A DNA stretch of 64,000 nt from [Flexibacter] sp. ATCC 35208 (GTDB lineage Bacteria > Bacteroidota > Bacteroidia > Chitinophagales > Chitinophagaceae): NCBI RefSeq assembly GCF_001975825.1, contig NZ_MTKN01000007.1:119923-183922 (forward strand). Reading direction: 5' to 3'. Made by a program: the position numbers and the translations under genes. This document shows, in pieces, positions 24,911 to 35,134 of this stretch (its first letter is position 1; every line of letters begins with the position of its first letter). Below the pieces are notes generated by a model. The model saw only the letters and a program-made list of their open reading frames with translations. It ran no database searches and was not told the DNA's origin.

Positions 24911-26768
24911 CTTCCTTCTTTATGAGTACCCGGTTATTAAAATAAACAAAGAAACTACTTCCTTTCCCTACTTCACTCTTTACATCCAACCTACCACCAA
25001 AAGTCTGGATTTGATTCCGGACCATAAAAAGGCCTACTCCGTTACTTTCGTAACCGCGATGAAACTTCTTCTTATACCTGAATAACTGCTCTCTGTGCTT
25101 TTGGAGGTCAATCCCTATGCCATTATCCCTTACCATCAATACGACCTGGTCCTCTTCCTGCCAGGTACTAATGGTAATTTCAGGCGGAGCTTCCGGGCGG
25201 GTATAAGTTAATGCATTGTTTATCAAATGAAATAAAATATTTTCTAGATACGGGCGCGAATATAATAATACTGGAATTTGAAAATGCATTTTTAATTGTG
25301 CATTTTTTTCCACAACCTGTAGATTGAGCGAACTCCACAACTTACTGGTTATATCTTCCAGGTCACATTGGGTAAAGGGCAGATCTGTATTGGCATGCTG
25401 GGCCAACACTTCTTTCAGGTCATTGAGGGTATTGATGATTGAATTAGCTGAATTCTTCATATGATTAAGCAGGGTGTGCTGTTCCTGCATGTTATGCAGT
25501 TCAGGCAGGAGTTCTACTGAACTGATAAGGGCGGTAGCTGGGCCCCGTAAGTTATGGGCAATGATCTGGTTGAGTTCGAAGAGTTGTTTGATTTTTTGCT
25601 GGAGGTCAATGGAGGTGGCATGGAGTATGATATTTTTCTTTCTGGCTTCCGAATCCAGGTGTTTTAGTTCCGTCACGTCGATCATCTGAACGATCAGGTA
25701 ACGGACGGTTCCATCCGGGTTCAGCATCGCCGTGCAGGCCAGGCACATATAGATATAATGCCCCTCACGATGCCGGTATCGTCGTTCTGCTCTGTAGCTA
25801 TTGATCTTCCGGTCACTGATCTGCTGGATCTGGGCGATGGCCGTATCCAGGTCTTCGGGATGAATGAGGTCGCAGGCACCTATACCGGAAATTTCCTCGT
25901 GGGTATACCCCAGGGTATCCAGCAGTGAAGCATTGACATCCAGCCATTGGCCATCCAGCGATAACAACGCAATGCCGGTAGGCGAATAGTCAAAGACGCT
26001 CTTGAACACCTGCTGACTATCTTCCAGCTGTTTACGGGCCTCTCTGAGTTCCTGGTTCGCCTTGTTTTCTGCTGTGACATCGTGTATGCTGAGGATAATA
26101 GTATTATTGGCAGTGCCGGGCCTGAGCAGGCGGATGCGGTACCATACCTGTTGATCTCTATCCAAAGGATCCAGCATTACCCTCACAACCTCCTTGCCGG
26201 AGATAACCACTTCATGGATCAATTGCTGTATTTCCTTTTTTAAACGATCAGGCATATAATGATAGGCAGATTTGCCCTGCATCTCCATCCAGGGCAGGGT
26301 CAGGCGGGCGCTCCGGTTCATCCATACATGCAGGATGATGCCATCAATTGTCATTTCGAGGATGATATCATCCAGGGAAGAAATGATGGTATTGAGCGAA
26401 CGGTAGATTTCAAGGTAACCGGTCACATCTCTGAAAGTGAGCATATAACCAGTCTCAGTAGATGTATGCAAAGCCTTGCCGGTGACATGCAGCCAGCAGT
26501 CCTTTTTGTGAGGTACATCCTGTTGGATCTTATGACCAACGAATTCTTTCTGCTCCTGCAACAGGCGCCCTAAAGCACCGGCAGACGGGCTTTTCCACCA
26601 GCCAGGATCTTCCATCTGAGCCTCAGAGATCTGCAGGATCTCCAATGCGGAGGGATTAAAGGCCACGATCTGACCTGCCTGGTTAATAGCGATATAGCCA
26701 TCCTCAAATGCGGCGGCGATTGCACCCCACCAATTATTCGCCGGGTTAATGGTTTTAGCTTGCACCAT
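24903..26768 (-). CDS. PAS-domain sensor histidine kinase
   Basis: 621 aa, no transmembrane segment visible, so probably cytosolic. Three PAS-type regions are seen: about 10-120, about 125-240 and about 255-375 (FDYSPTGIALLSLDGQWLDVN with a PAC motif). The dimerisation helix carries the phospho-histidine in IIAHNLRGPATALISSVELL. The ATPase domain has LFHLINNALTYT (N box), VRDNGIGIDL (G1) and SNGVGLFMVRNQIQTFGG (G2). It overlaps the single-domain receiver gene downstream. The HNLRGP-type H box is typical of Bacteroidota cytosolic kinases. The signal is unknown. Confidence 0.92.
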   Translation of the reverse strand: MVQAKTINPANNWWGAIAAAFEDGYIAINQAGQIVAFNPSALEILQISEAQMEDPGWWKSPSAGALGRLLQEQKEFVGHKIQQDVPHKKDCWLHVTGKALHTSTETGYMLTFRDVTGYLEIYRSLNTIISSLDDIILEMTIDGIILHVWMNRSARLTLPWMEMQGKSAYHYMPDRLKKEIQQLIHEVVISGKEVVRVMLDPLDRDQQVWYRIRLLRPGTANNTIILSIHDVTAENKANQELREARKQLEDSQQVFKSVFDYSPTGIALLSLDGQWLDVNASLLDTLGYTHEEISGIGACDLIHPEDLDTAIAQIQQISDRKINSYRAERRYRHREGHYIYMCLACTAMLNPDGTVRYLIVQMIDVTELKHLDSEARKKNIILHATSIDLQQKIKQLFELNQIIAHNLRGPATALISSVELLPELHNMQEQHTLLNHMKNSANSIINTLNDLKEVLAQHANTDLPFTQCDLEDITSKLWSSLNLQVVEKNAQLKMHFQIPVLLYSRPYLENILFHLINNALTYTRPEAPPEITISTWQEEDQVVLMVRDNGIGIDLQKHREQLFRYKKKFHRGYESNGVGLFMVRNQIQTFGGRLDVKSEVGKGSSFFVYFNNRVLIKKEDE

Positions 26769-26970
26769 AGTTAATTTGGAACCCCCCTTTAAGATTGAGT
26801 GAATTTATTGCTGACGGTCGGATCTGGATATGATTATAACAAAATATTAACAGCAATATTAAGCGAAAACTACAAGTTTGCCGCCAAAAACGAGTAATTC
26901 ATCTCTATTTTCTGTTGCAATCCAGTTATTTTCTGTTTTTTTGAAGTGTTTTAATGGACGAATTAAAGTA

Positions 26971-28029
26971 ATGACTGTTACAGAAAATGATATAAAACCC
27001 GCCTGGTATACGAAAAAATGGGCTCAAAGTTTACTCCACGCGGTGGCCTGGGTTACCTTATTCACCCTCCCATATTTATTACGCCCTTCGCCAGACAAAA
27101 ATCATGGACACAAGGAAGAAGATCCTCTATGGCATATTCACTTTATCATAAATTGTGTGTTCCTGACTTGCTGGTTTTACCTGAACTCAAATGTGCTGAT
27201 ACCTAAACTGGTATATAAGAAGAAATGGTGGCAATATGGTGTTATATTGCTGCTAATGCTTTTTGTGCAGGTATTAGTGAGATGGATATTTGTGAATATA
27301 TTTATTTCGCCGGAGGAGTTTGATTTACGCCCTACGATATTCTTTAGCTTTTTCACCCTGCTCTTTATCCTTGCATGTAGTACTACCTGGAGGATCGTTA
27401 AAGACAAGGTAGAAGCGGATCAACTGGCCAGTGACAGGGAAAATGAGAATCTGAAAACAGAGCTGAGCCTGTTGCGCTCCCAGGTAAGTCCACACTTTAT
27501 GTTCAATGTATTGAATAATATGGTGGCCCTGGCCCGGAAGCGGTCCGACCAGCTGGAACCTTCTCTCATCAAACTCTCTTCCCTGATGCGGTATATGCTG
27601 TACGAAGCGGATGAGGACAAAGTAGCCCTGGACAAGGAGGTAGATTATCTGCAAAGTTATATTGACCTGCAGCAACAGCGATTCGGGGCGAAAGTACAGG
27701 TGAATGTGAACCTGCAACTACCCGAGAATGGATATGAAATAGAGCCAATGCTGCTCATTCCTTTTGTGGAGAACGCCTTTAAGCATGGCACAGGTATGAT
27801 ACCGGATGCCAGGATTGATATAGAACTGAGAGCGAAGCAGGGTTTATTACAGTTCTCTGTGATGAACAAATACAATGAAGAATATGAAGAGGTAAAAGAT
27901 AATTCGTCCGGGATAGGTTTAACGAATGTGAAACGCAGACTGAACCTGTTGTATAGAGATAATTACCAGTTACTGATCAATAAAAAAGAGGGATGGTTCG
28001 TTGTATCCCTGCAATTACACTTGCATTAA
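26971..28029 (+). CDS. LytS/YehU-like membrane sensor histidine kinase
   Basis: 352 aa from the ATG at 26971; an upstream TTG-initiated extension looks unreal. Four transmembrane segments occupy about residues 17-37, 57-75, 90-110 and 122-140, followed by a helical linker. The His_kinase domain has H175 in SQVSPHFMFNVLNNM and the ATPase motifs FVENAFKHG and SSGIGLTNVKRRL. It pairs with the LytTR regulator that starts 12 bp after its stop. The ligand is unknown. The 200-bp gap to the divergent PAS kinase must hold both promoters. Confidence 0.92.
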   Translation: MTVTENDIKPAWYTKKWAQSLLHAVAWVTLFTLPYLLRPSPDKNHGHKEEDPLWHIHFIINCVFLTCWFYLNSNVLIPKLVYKKKWWQYGVILLLMLFVQVLVRWIFVNIFISPEEFDLRPTIFFSFFTLLFILACSTTWRIVKDKVEADQLASDRENENLKTELSLLRSQVSPHFMFNVLNNMVALARKRSDQLEPSLIKLSSLMRYMLYEADEDKVALDKEVDYLQSYIDLQQQRFGAKVQVNVNLQLPENGYEIEPMLLIPFVENAFKHGTGMIPDARIDIELRAKQGLLQFSVMNKYNEEYEEVKDNSSGIGLTNVKRRLNLLYRDNYQLLINKKEGWFVVSLQLHLH

Positions 28030-28041
28030 TAAAATACGAAT

Positions 28042-28758
28042 ATGGTATTACGTTGCATAGCAGTAGATGATGAGCCACTGGCGCTGGATTTATTGGAAGA
28101 CAATATCAAACAGGTACCTTATCTGGAGCTGGTAGCAAAGTGTGCAGATGCTTTTGAAGCAATTAAGGTGCTGGAAGAAAATACCGTGGACCTGATCTTC
28201 CTGGATATCCAGATGCCGGGATTGACGGGATTGCAGTTTATACAGAGTTTACAGCACAAGCCGATGATCATCCTGATCACGGCTTATGAAAAATACGCAT
28301 TGCAGGGGTTTGACCTGGAGGTAACGGATTACCTGGTGAAGCCAGTCGCGCTGCCCCGCTTTATCAAAGCCTGTAACAAAGCGAAAGAACTGTTCCAGCT
28401 CAGACAACAGCCAGCTAACCCCACAACGGCGGCCCCTTCTCCGGAGTTCTTTTTTGTGAATGCGGATTATAGTCTGCTGAAGATCAATATCGGAGATATC
28501 ATCTGGATTGAAGCCCTAAAGGACTATATCCGGATACATATGACAGGTACGGCCAAGCCGGTGGTGACCAGGATGCCGCTAAAACAGGTGGAAGAGCAGC
28601 TGAACCCGGCAAAGTTCATCCGGATCCACAAGAGTTATATCATTGCGGTAGCGCATATCACTGCAATCAGGAAGAACAGTGTGTTTATCGGCACCATGGA
28701 GCTGCCTGTGGGGGATAACTACAGGGAGTCTGTGGCGGCGCTGACGGGTACTAAATAA
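28042..28758 (+). CDS. LytTR family response regulator
   Basis: 238 aa. Receiver domain (about 1-120) with AVDDEP, phosphoacceptor D55 in IFLDIQMP and the lysine in LVKPVALP. The C-terminal LytTR DNA-binding domain (about 140-235) has FVNADYSLLKINIGDIIWIEALKDY and FIRIHKSYIIAVAHI. It is the cognate regulator of the kinase immediately upstream. A strong terminator follows. A possible target is the outer-membrane receptor gene downstream, but that gene has its own promoter region, so the link is only positional. Confidence 0.93.
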   Translation: MVLRCIAVDDEPLALDLLEDNIKQVPYLELVAKCADAFEAIKVLEENTVDLIFLDIQMPGLTGLQFIQSLQHKPMIILITAYEKYALQGFDLEVTDYLVKPVALPRFIKACNKAKELFQLRQQPANPTTAAPSPEFFFVNADYSLLKINIGDIIWIEALKDYIRIHMTGTAKPVVTRMPLKQVEEQLNPAKFIRIHKSYIIAVAHITAIRKNSVFIGTMELPVGDNYRESVAALTGTK

Positions 28759-28777
28759 GCTTATTCAGCTATATCAG

Positions 28778-28814
28778 AAAAGAGGGTTTTGCCGGCTGGC
28801 AAAACCCTCTTTTT
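28778..28814 (+). terminator. Intrinsic terminator of the LytS/LytTR operon
   Basis: A perfect 16-bp stem (28778-28793 and 28798-28813) with a GGCT loop and a closing T run. Confidence 0.92.
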
Positions 28815-28908
28815 GTGTCTGGCAGGCCGAACATGAAAAGAAGCTACCTTTTGTCGCTATATTTTTTCCTATTGTCTCATTTGGCTATGCATAATTAAAT
28901 TCTACAAT

Positions 28909-28916
28909 TAGTTTTG
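28909..28916 (+). promoter_or_regulatory. Putative -7 box of the outer-membrane receptor gene
   Basis: TAGTTTTG matches TAnnTTTG and lies 20 bp before the start codon at 28937. The nearest TTTG upstream (28880-28883) is 25 bp away, wider than usual, so the -33 element is uncertain. Confidence 0.35.
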
Positions 28917-28936
28917 CCTTATCAGAAAAGAATTTT

Positions 28937-31528
28937 ATGCAAAGAATTTTTTGGCTAATCGCCCTGTTGACCTTTACAGTAGCAGCACATGCACAAATGC
29001 CTCCGGGGGGCACACCTCCTCCGGGAGCTTTTCCAGGTGGTAAACCTGTAGCAAATGGTCACCTCTACGGAAAGGTATTGGATAGTGATGGTAAACCTCT
29101 ACCCTACACTTCCGTTATCGTATTTCAAAACAGATATGACACCACTACCGGCACTAAAAAAGATGTGCTTGTAAAAGGAGCCATGACACAAAATAACGGG
29201 GATTTCAGCCTGGAAGGTGTGCCTACTTTCGGCCCCCTGATCCTGAAAATCTCAGCCACCGGTTATAAACAATATGTACAGACCGTGTCTTTCAAAAAAG
29301 CAGGTAGTGGCCCCCCTTCTACTGACAAAGACCTGGGGAACCTCAAACTGACGGCCGACATCAGCCAGCTGAACGAGGTGACAGTGACCGCTGCCAAACC
29401 ACTCATGAAAGTGGATATGGACAAGAAGGTATTCGATGTGACCCAGAACATTTCCAGCGTAGGTGGTACTGCACAGGATGTGATGAAGAACGTACCTTCT
29501 GTGAACGTAGATGTAGATGGTAACATGACCATGCGCAATGCCACACCACAGTTGTACCTGGATGGCCGTCCTACTACCCTGACCCTGGATCAGATTCCAG
29601 CAGATGCGATCGAAACGGTGGAAGTAATGACTGCTCCAAGTGCTAAATACGATGCATCAGGTGGTGGCGCAGGTATCGTGAACATTGTGCTGAAGAAGAA
29701 CCGTAAAACGGGTTACAATGGTAACATCAGAGCGGGTATTGCCAGCCGTGGCGCCCTGAATGGCGGCCTGGACTTCAATGCACGCCAGGGTAAATTTAAC
29801 CTGAGTGCAAATGCAATGTATAACCAGAACAAAGATCGTACAACAGGTTACACTGACCGTACTGATTACTCTACAGACCCTAACCTCCATACACTGCAGA
29901 ACAACGTACAGACTGGTGGCGGTGGATTTATGTTTGGCAGGGTAGGTCTGGATTATTTCATGAATAACAGAACGACTTTATCCCTCACAGGTACAAAAGT
30001 GCATGGTGAAATGTCACCAAAAAGTACGCTTGACATCTTTACAGACAGCCTGTACAACAGCGGTACTACCAGCTCTTATGGTCATCGTATTACAGATGGA
30101 AAAAGAGTCTTTAACGGGAATGGCCTGGAACTGGCAATGAAACACCTGTTCCCCCACGAAGGAGATGAACTGAGTGTCACGGCAAACTATTTCGGTGGTA
30201 CCAACACAAATAATTCACTGTATACCACCAATTACTATACAGCTAAAGGTGGTACTTATACTAATGATGTAATTCAGAAGATCGATGGCGATGGTAAGAT
30301 GCACCACATCACCGGACAGGCGGATTATACAAAAGCACTGAGTGCAAAATCAAAACTGGAAGCAGGTGTACGCGGACAGTTCAACTACACGCTGAACAAG
30401 AACGCTACTTACTATTACAATGACGAAACCGGTGAGTACGATCTGTCATCCAGCTCTACCAGCAACTACGAGAATCATGAGAGGATCCTGGCGGCCTATG
30501 GTTCATTCAGCAGCAGCATTAAGAATTTCAGCTATAAAGTAGGTGTACGTGCAGAAAGTTCCAACTACGATGGTAAACTGCTTAACAACGGTGAGAAGTT
30601 TAGCAACAGTTACCCGGTAAGCCTTTTCCCAACTATCTTCCTTAGCCAGAAAGTGGGCCACAACCAGGAATTGCAGCTGAGTGTAACAAGAAGGATCAAC
30701 CGTCCGAGCTTTTTCCAGCTGATACCATTTGCGGATAGTACAGATAAGCTGAATATCACAAAGGGTAATCCTAACCTGGTACCTGAGTTCACACAATCAT
30801 TCGAATTATCTTACATGAAGACGTTCAGTAATAACAGTACCTTTATGGCATCTGGTTATTACAAACGTACTACACATACTATTACCAGCTATACTGATTC
30901 AGAAACAGACGAAGCCACTGGTACCTCTGCACTGATAAACACATATATCAATGCAAAGAACAGCTATACCACAGGTGCGGAAGTAACACTGGTCAACTAC
31001 TTCACCAAATGGTGGGATATGAATACAAACATCAATGCTTACAACTCAAAGGTAAATGCGGGTACTTCAGAGGTACAGAACAATGCCTTGTGGAGTGTCT
31101 TTGCAAAGGTGAACAGTAACTTCAAACTGCCGGCCAGCTTTGAATTGCAGCTGACAGGTACCTATCAGTCTAAAACCAACATGCCGGTGAACCAGCAGAA
31201 AGGTTTTGGAGACGGTCCTCCACAGATGCAGGCACAGAGTTCTTCCCAGGGTTATATCAAAGGTTTCTATGGTGTAGACCTGGCGTTGAAGAAGAGCTTC
31301 CTGAAGAGCAAGGCGCTGACAGCGACAGTCAGCGTGAACGACATCTTCCGCAGCAGAACTACGGATCAGGTATCTTACAGCACTTATTTTACACAGGAAT
31401 ATACACGTTTGCGTAACCCACAGTTCGTAAGACTGAACCTGGCATATCGCTTTGGTAAGATCGATGCTTCATTGTTTAAGCGTAAAGCGAACAGTACCAT
31501 GGATAGCAATTCAGGAATGCAGATGTAA
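28937..31528 (+). CDS. TonB-dependent receptor-like outer-membrane beta-barrel protein
   Basis: 863 aa with a signal peptide (MQRIFWLIALLTFTVAAHAQ) and a Gly/Pro-rich linker. Residues about 45-130 form a carboxypeptidase-regulatory-like domain (LYGKVLDSDGKPLPYTSVIVF). A plug-like region (VTVTAAKPLMKVDMDKKVFDV, TVEVMTAPSAKYDASGGGAGIVNI) precedes a barrel of the OMP_b-brl_3 type that ends in RLNLAYRFGKID. Such proteins are usually annotated as TonB-dependent receptors or outer-membrane beta-barrel family proteins; the cargo is unknown. No SusD follows. It is a single gene with two hairpins after it. Confidence 0.88.
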   Translation: MQRIFWLIALLTFTVAAHAQMPPGGTPPPGAFPGGKPVANGHLYGKVLDSDGKPLPYTSVIVFQNRYDTTTGTKKDVLVKGAMTQNNGDFSLEGVPTFGPLILKISATGYKQYVQTVSFKKAGSGPPSTDKDLGNLKLTADISQLNEVTVTAAKPLMKVDMDKKVFDVTQNISSVGGTAQDVMKNVPSVNVDVDGNMTMRNATPQLYLDGRPTTLTLDQIPADAIETVEVMTAPSAKYDASGGGAGIVNIVLKKNRKTGYNGNIRAGIASRGALNGGLDFNARQGKFNLSANAMYNQNKDRTTGYTDRTDYSTDPNLHTLQNNVQTGGGGFMFGRVGLDYFMNNRTTLSLTGTKVHGEMSPKSTLDIFTDSLYNSGTTSSYGHRITDGKRVFNGNGLELAMKHLFPHEGDELSVTANYFGGTNTNNSLYTTNYYTAKGGTYTNDVIQKIDGDGKMHHITGQADYTKALSAKSKLEAGVRGQFNYTLNKNATYYYNDETGEYDLSSSSTSNYENHERILAAYGSFSSSIKNFSYKVGVRAESSNYDGKLLNNGEKFSNSYPVSLFPTIFLSQKVGHNQELQLSVTRRINRPSFFQLIPFADSTDKLNITKGNPNLVPEFTQSFELSYMKTFSNNSTFMASGYYKRTTHTITSYTDSETDEATGTSALINTYINAKNSYTTGAEVTLVNYFTKWWDMNTNINAYNSKVNAGTSEVQNNALWSVFAKVNSNFKLPASFELQLTGTYQSKTNMPVNQQKGFGDGPPQMQAQSSSQGYIKGFYGVDLALKKSFLKSKALTATVSVNDIFRSRTTDQVSYSTYFTQEYTRLRNPQFVRLNLAYRFGKIDASLFKRKANSTMDSNSGMQM

Positions 31529-31566
31529 TTTCTCAGAATAGACTCATGTATATTTCATTAAAAAAC

Positions 31567-31600
31567 AGCAGCCGTTGATGGCTAAAGCCAACGGCCTGCT
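31567..31600 (+). terminator. Hairpin after the outer-membrane receptor gene
   Basis: Arms AGCAGCCGTTG (31567-31577) and CAACGGCCTGCT (31589-31600), with one bulged base, are followed by a short T tract. Confidence 0.55.
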
Positions 31601-31653
31601 TTAAAGATCAAAATGAGTCACTGATAATTTTTTTATACGTAGGACAGGAGAAA

Positions 31654-31690
31654 ATTAAAAAAGCAGCGGCAGGTCCGCTGCTTTTTTAAT
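31654..31690. terminator. Bidirectional terminator
   Basis: A perfect 16-bp stem (31654-31669 and 31675-31690) with a CAGGT loop and A/T flanks on both sides. Its right arm includes the stop codon of the minus-strand membrane protein gene (31686-31688). Confidence 0.9.
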
Positions 31691-32081
31691 ATCGGTCCAG
31701 CAGCGACATAAAGCCGAGCAGCAGGAGGAAAAGTACAGGTGCCAGTATGAGGAGGCCGGTGGCGAAAATGAGACCATCATGTATGGCTTGCTTACTTTGA
31801 TGGGCAAATTCTTTATAAGTTCTGCGAATGACTGTTTTCCGGCTGAAATAGCATCTGTTTATCGTATAGATAAAGATGGTAAACCCTGCGGCGATAGCCG
31901 TCAGAAAGCCGTAAGACACCTGATCGAAGATCATAATAAAGCTGGCTATCACGAATGGTAATAGCACCATAAAACCCACCACAGTCAGATATAAAACGGC
32001 ATTCTCTCTTGCATACCGTTTTGTAAATTTTTGTGCCAATAAGTAATAATGGTAATACAAATAGCGGTATACTAATGTCAT
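31686..32081 (-). CDS. Hypothetical three-span membrane protein
   Basis: 131 aa with an aromatic-rich N-terminus (YRYLYYHYYLLAQKF). Three hydrophobic spans follow, at about 29-52, 57-75 and 104-127, separated by a basic loop (RKTVIRRTYKEFAHQ). I do not recognise the family. It is convergent with the receptor gene and stands alone. It appears intact. Confidence 0.7.
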   Translation of the reverse strand: MTLVYRYLYYHYYLLAQKFTKRYARENAVLYLTVVGFMVLLPFVIASFIMIFDQVSYGFLTAIAAGFTIFIYTINRCYFSRKTVIRRTYKEFAHQSKQAIHDGLIFATGLLILAPVLFLLLLGFMSLLDRY

Positions 32082-32195
32082 ATTCAGATCATCATATATG
32101 TTTTTGACATAACGTTGTTGTGCTGTGTGTGTATTTGGTTGGTAGGCTGAAGTAAAGTATTAATCCTGTCTTTTAAGGTTAATGAGCGGTTAACG

Positions 32196-32612
32196 CTATA
32201 TATCCTCTGCATCGTAGACAATCACCTTTTGCCAGAGGGAAGAACAGTTTTTGATGAATGCCAGGTGTGCCGGATCGGTCTGATAGATGTCCTGATCTGC
32301 TTTGTTTTTGAAGAACAGCAGCCAGGATACCTGGTAAGAGCGATCAATCACTTCGCGGTTGGTGGTAGAAGGCAATCCAATATGATGTTGGCGAATGGTT
32401 TTGGCGGTTTTCGCCAGCCTTTGTAGTCCTTCAATCAGCTTTGCTTTATCTTCCTGGCTGTCCGGATTATTGAGCCAGAAGTAGACATGGTGTACAAAAA
32501 CCTTTTCAGTTGGCTTAGCCATGAGCGCAGTGCCTGACAGGGAAGCAATACCGGTGAGAGCGGCTGTTTTCCCGGCGGTGGCTAAGAATTGGCGCCTTGT
32601 TTTTTTGAACAT
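32196..32612 (-). CDS. Dabb (stress-responsive alpha/beta barrel) family protein with Tat-type signal
   Basis: 138 aa. The N-terminus KKTRRQFLATAGKTAALTG is a twin-arginine-like signal, so the product is likely exported folded. The rest is a Dabb domain: VFVHHVYFWLNN, LQRLAKTAKTIRQHHIG, VSWLLFFKNKADQDIYQTDPAH. Family members are dimeric ferredoxin-like folds of mostly unknown activity. It is a single gene. Confidence 0.87.
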   Translation of the reverse strand: MFKKTRRQFLATAGKTAALTGIASLSGTALMAKPTEKVFVHHVYFWLNNPDSQEDKAKLIEGLQRLAKTAKTIRQHHIGLPSTTNREVIDRSYQVSWLLFFKNKADQDIYQTDPAHLAFIKNCSSLWQKVIVYDAEDI

Positions 32613-32689
32613 AGGGTCATGATTTTTAGTCCTTCAAAATAGGAAATATCTATGAGCCCAAAATTTATTTTTTGCAAAATGGTTTTAGC

Positions 32690-34861
32690 TCAGCGGATAA
32701 GCAGGATAGTGCCTTTTCTTACGACATCGCCACAGACAGTTCTGGCGCGAATCATGTAAATATAAGTACCCATAGGTAATGGTTCTCCTTTGGATGTGCC
32801 GTCCCAGCAAGCATCTGGCGAATCTGATACATATACGATCCGGCCTGCGCGATTGAAAATATTGAATTCAAACCAGGAGGTTTCCCCCCAACGTTTTAGT
32901 CCAAAGCAATCATTTTTACCATCTCCGTTAGGTGTGAATGCCGAAGGAATAGGATAACGGGTGAAGGCGAGAGCGACATCCACATTGACGGTTATACTTT
33001 CTACATTGGTACATCCGTGACCATCCATAATGGTGACTTCGTAAGTAGTCGTTTCCAGCGGGGATACGGCCGGACTGGCAGTTTGTGTATTGGTGATGCC
33101 GGGAGCTGTTTCCCAGGTGTAATAGATGCCTCCTGTTGCTTTTAAACTGATGCTGGCGTTGGCACAATCTATGTCACCCGATTTGGCAATGGTAGTGGTG
33201 GGCGTATCGTATACGATCACGGGTACCACGAGGGTATCAGCGAGCTTGCAGGCGTAGTCTTTGATGTAGACCTTGAAAGTAGTATCGTGCAGGGGTGAAA
33301 TGTTTAAAGCTGTACCTGTGGTGAGCAGGGAATCATTTGATGTGAACCATGCGTATTCATCACCACCGGCGGCTGTCATGATCACAGACTGACCGATGCA
33401 GACAGCGGGTGAGTCGGGGGTGACCTTCAATACAGGTGTCGGAGTTACATTGATATATATGTTTTTGGAAGTACGGCAGCCGTAGATAGTAGATGCAGTA
33501 ATGATGTAATTGGTAGTAGTGTCAGGACTGGCGGTTGGGTTTGTGATGGTTGTATTACTTAATCCTTTGGCTGGCGACCAGGTATAACTGGCAGGAATAT
33601 CTGAAACGCCTGATAACTGGATAGTGGTACCGGTACACATGGAGGTATCCTTGCTGGTGGTGATAACGGGAGAAGGATTCACGTTGATCGTCAACGATGC
33701 TTCGCCTGTGCAGCCATAAGCGTCTGTGCCTGCTACGGTGTATTTTGTGGTGGTGGTTGGACTGGCCACTGGCTGAGCGATGGTATCTGCATTCAGGTAA
33801 GTGGCGGGTGTCCATTGATAGGTGGTGGCACCTGTAGCACTGAGCTGCGTGGACTTACCTGCACAGAGAATAACATCGGGGAGCGTGGTAACTTTTACAT
33901 CGCAGGGTGCAGTGAGGGCAATGAAATAGTCTTCGACTTCGCCGTTGGGCGCATAGCCGGTAGGATTGATGATAAGGGTATCGGAGATGCGGAAGCGAAA
34001 GGCGGATGGAGACACTTTGCCGGCAGGGAGTCTTGCCGGGATGTCTGACCATTTTAAAATGGCGGTATTTGCTGTTATAGTATCGATCGCTATTTCGTTT
34101 GCATCGAAGATACCATTGCGGTTGAAGTCGAACCACGCGGAGACGTATGCAGTTGTAGTGGCGTATACCGGAATCGTGATTTCGTACTCCCCTCCTCCTG
34201 TATATGGAGGAAAAGTGGTGATCGCATCTTCGTCGGCACCGTCATCAGTGGCTTTTAGCGTATCGGCATCGGGGACGATGGCACCTAAGTAGAAATTTGA
34301 TTGTTGTGTGAGTGTACAGGGGGTATAAGTGAGTTCGTGGGCGGCATAGCCGTAGGAAGCAGGGAGGTCTCCCCTGTCGAATGCTGCCAGGATACCGAAG
34401 ATGACGGTGGAGGCGTTTCCCATGGTGACCTCGGTCGTATCAGTACTTAACGCCATAGAAGTGCTGCAGGCGCCTGTATAAGTAGTGCTGCCGGTACTGA
34501 TGGCGACCATGGTAACGGGTGAGGGGGTATTATTCCGGGTGGCGGTAAATGCCACTTTGAAATGCGCGCTGCTGTTGGTATTTAAAGAGCTTTTGATGGC
34601 GGGGTTATTGAAGTCATAGCCGGCGTAAGACATATAGTTAGGTACGGGGGTGGTACCTGTAACGTCGGAAAACGTGGCGGTAACAGTGAGGCTATCACTG
34701 GTAATGAATGTTTTAGTGGCCCCTTCGGTGATGGTAAAACCGGCCCAGTTGCACCAGTAGATGTGCTCTTTGAGGGATCCTGTTCCGGTATCGGCATATT
34801 GTGCTTTTAGCTGTAATTGAGATAAAAGCAATGCCAGAGACAGGGAATAGATTTTTGGCAT
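32690..34861 (-). CDS. Secreted surface protein with GEVED and gliding-motility-type C-terminal (CHU_C) domain
   Basis: 723 aa with a signal peptide (about 1-20). The N-terminal half includes a region ending in VTMVAISTG and a GEVED domain (AWFDFNRNGIFDANEIA ... EVEDYFIAL). The middle has four PKD/Ig-like repeats with the phrase T-x-Y-x-V-T-A-x-D-x-x-G-C. The last about 85 residues are the CHU_C domain (AFTPNGDGKNDCF ... MGTYIYMIRARTVCGDVVRKG). Such domains direct T9SS export to the surface, and the repeats suggest adhesion. The gene stands alone. Confidence 0.88.
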   Translation of the reverse strand: MPKIYSLSLALLLSQLQLKAQYADTGTGSLKEHIYWCNWAGFTITEGATKTFITSDSLTVTATFSDVTGTTPVPNYMSYAGYDFNNPAIKSSLNTNSSAHFKVAFTATRNNTPSPVTMVAISTGSTTYTGACSTSMALSTDTTEVTMGNASTVIFGILAAFDRGDLPASYGYAAHELTYTPCTLTQQSNFYLGAIVPDADTLKATDDGADEDAITTFPPYTGGGEYEITIPVYATTTAYVSAWFDFNRNGIFDANEIAIDTITANTAILKWSDIPARLPAGKVSPSAFRFRISDTLIINPTGYAPNGEVEDYFIALTAPCDVKVTTLPDVILCAGKSTQLSATGATTYQWTPATYLNADTIAQPVASPTTTTKYTVAGTDAYGCTGEASLTINVNPSPVITTSKDTSMCTGTTIQLSGVSDIPASYTWSPAKGLSNTTITNPTASPDTTTNYIITASTIYGCRTSKNIYINVTPTPVLKVTPDSPAVCIGQSVIMTAAGGDEYAWFTSNDSLLTTGTALNISPLHDTTFKVYIKDYACKLADTLVVPVIVYDTPTTTIAKSGDIDCANASISLKATGGIYYTWETAPGITNTQTASPAVSPLETTTYEVTIMDGHGCTNVESITVNVDVALAFTRYPIPSAFTPNGDGKNDCFGLKRWGETSWFEFNIFNRAGRIVYVSDSPDACWDGTSKGEPLPMGTYIYMIRARTVCGDVVRKGTILLIR

Positions 34862-35095
34862 CAGGTATAGGATAATGTTTTCAATGCATACAGGCGCTGG
34901 TTCTGGTTAAAAAGGGTTCAATATCACGGTAGCTGTATGTGTCGATGATGGTTTATGAGATAAGTAAATTATGATATTTTTTTATATAATAAAATATATT
35001 TTCGGGCAGGTATATTCTTTATGTGAGTATAACGGAGAGAGATAGTTGAAATTGAGAGGATTGGTTATTGTGCAATATTTGGGAGGAAAAAAAGA

Positions 35096-35128
35096 TTTGG
35101 AAAGAGCGGAAAAAGGTTGTTACATTTG
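35096..35128 (+). promoter_or_regulatory. Orphan Bacteroidota-type promoter
   Basis: TTTG at 35096-35099, a 21-bp spacer and TACATTTG at 35121-35128 match the -33/-7 consensus. No coding gene follows; a strong terminator lies 62 bp further on. Part of the 552-bp gap 34862-35413, the left part of which is AT-rich and otherwise featureless. Confidence 0.5.
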
Positions 35129-35134
35129 CATACC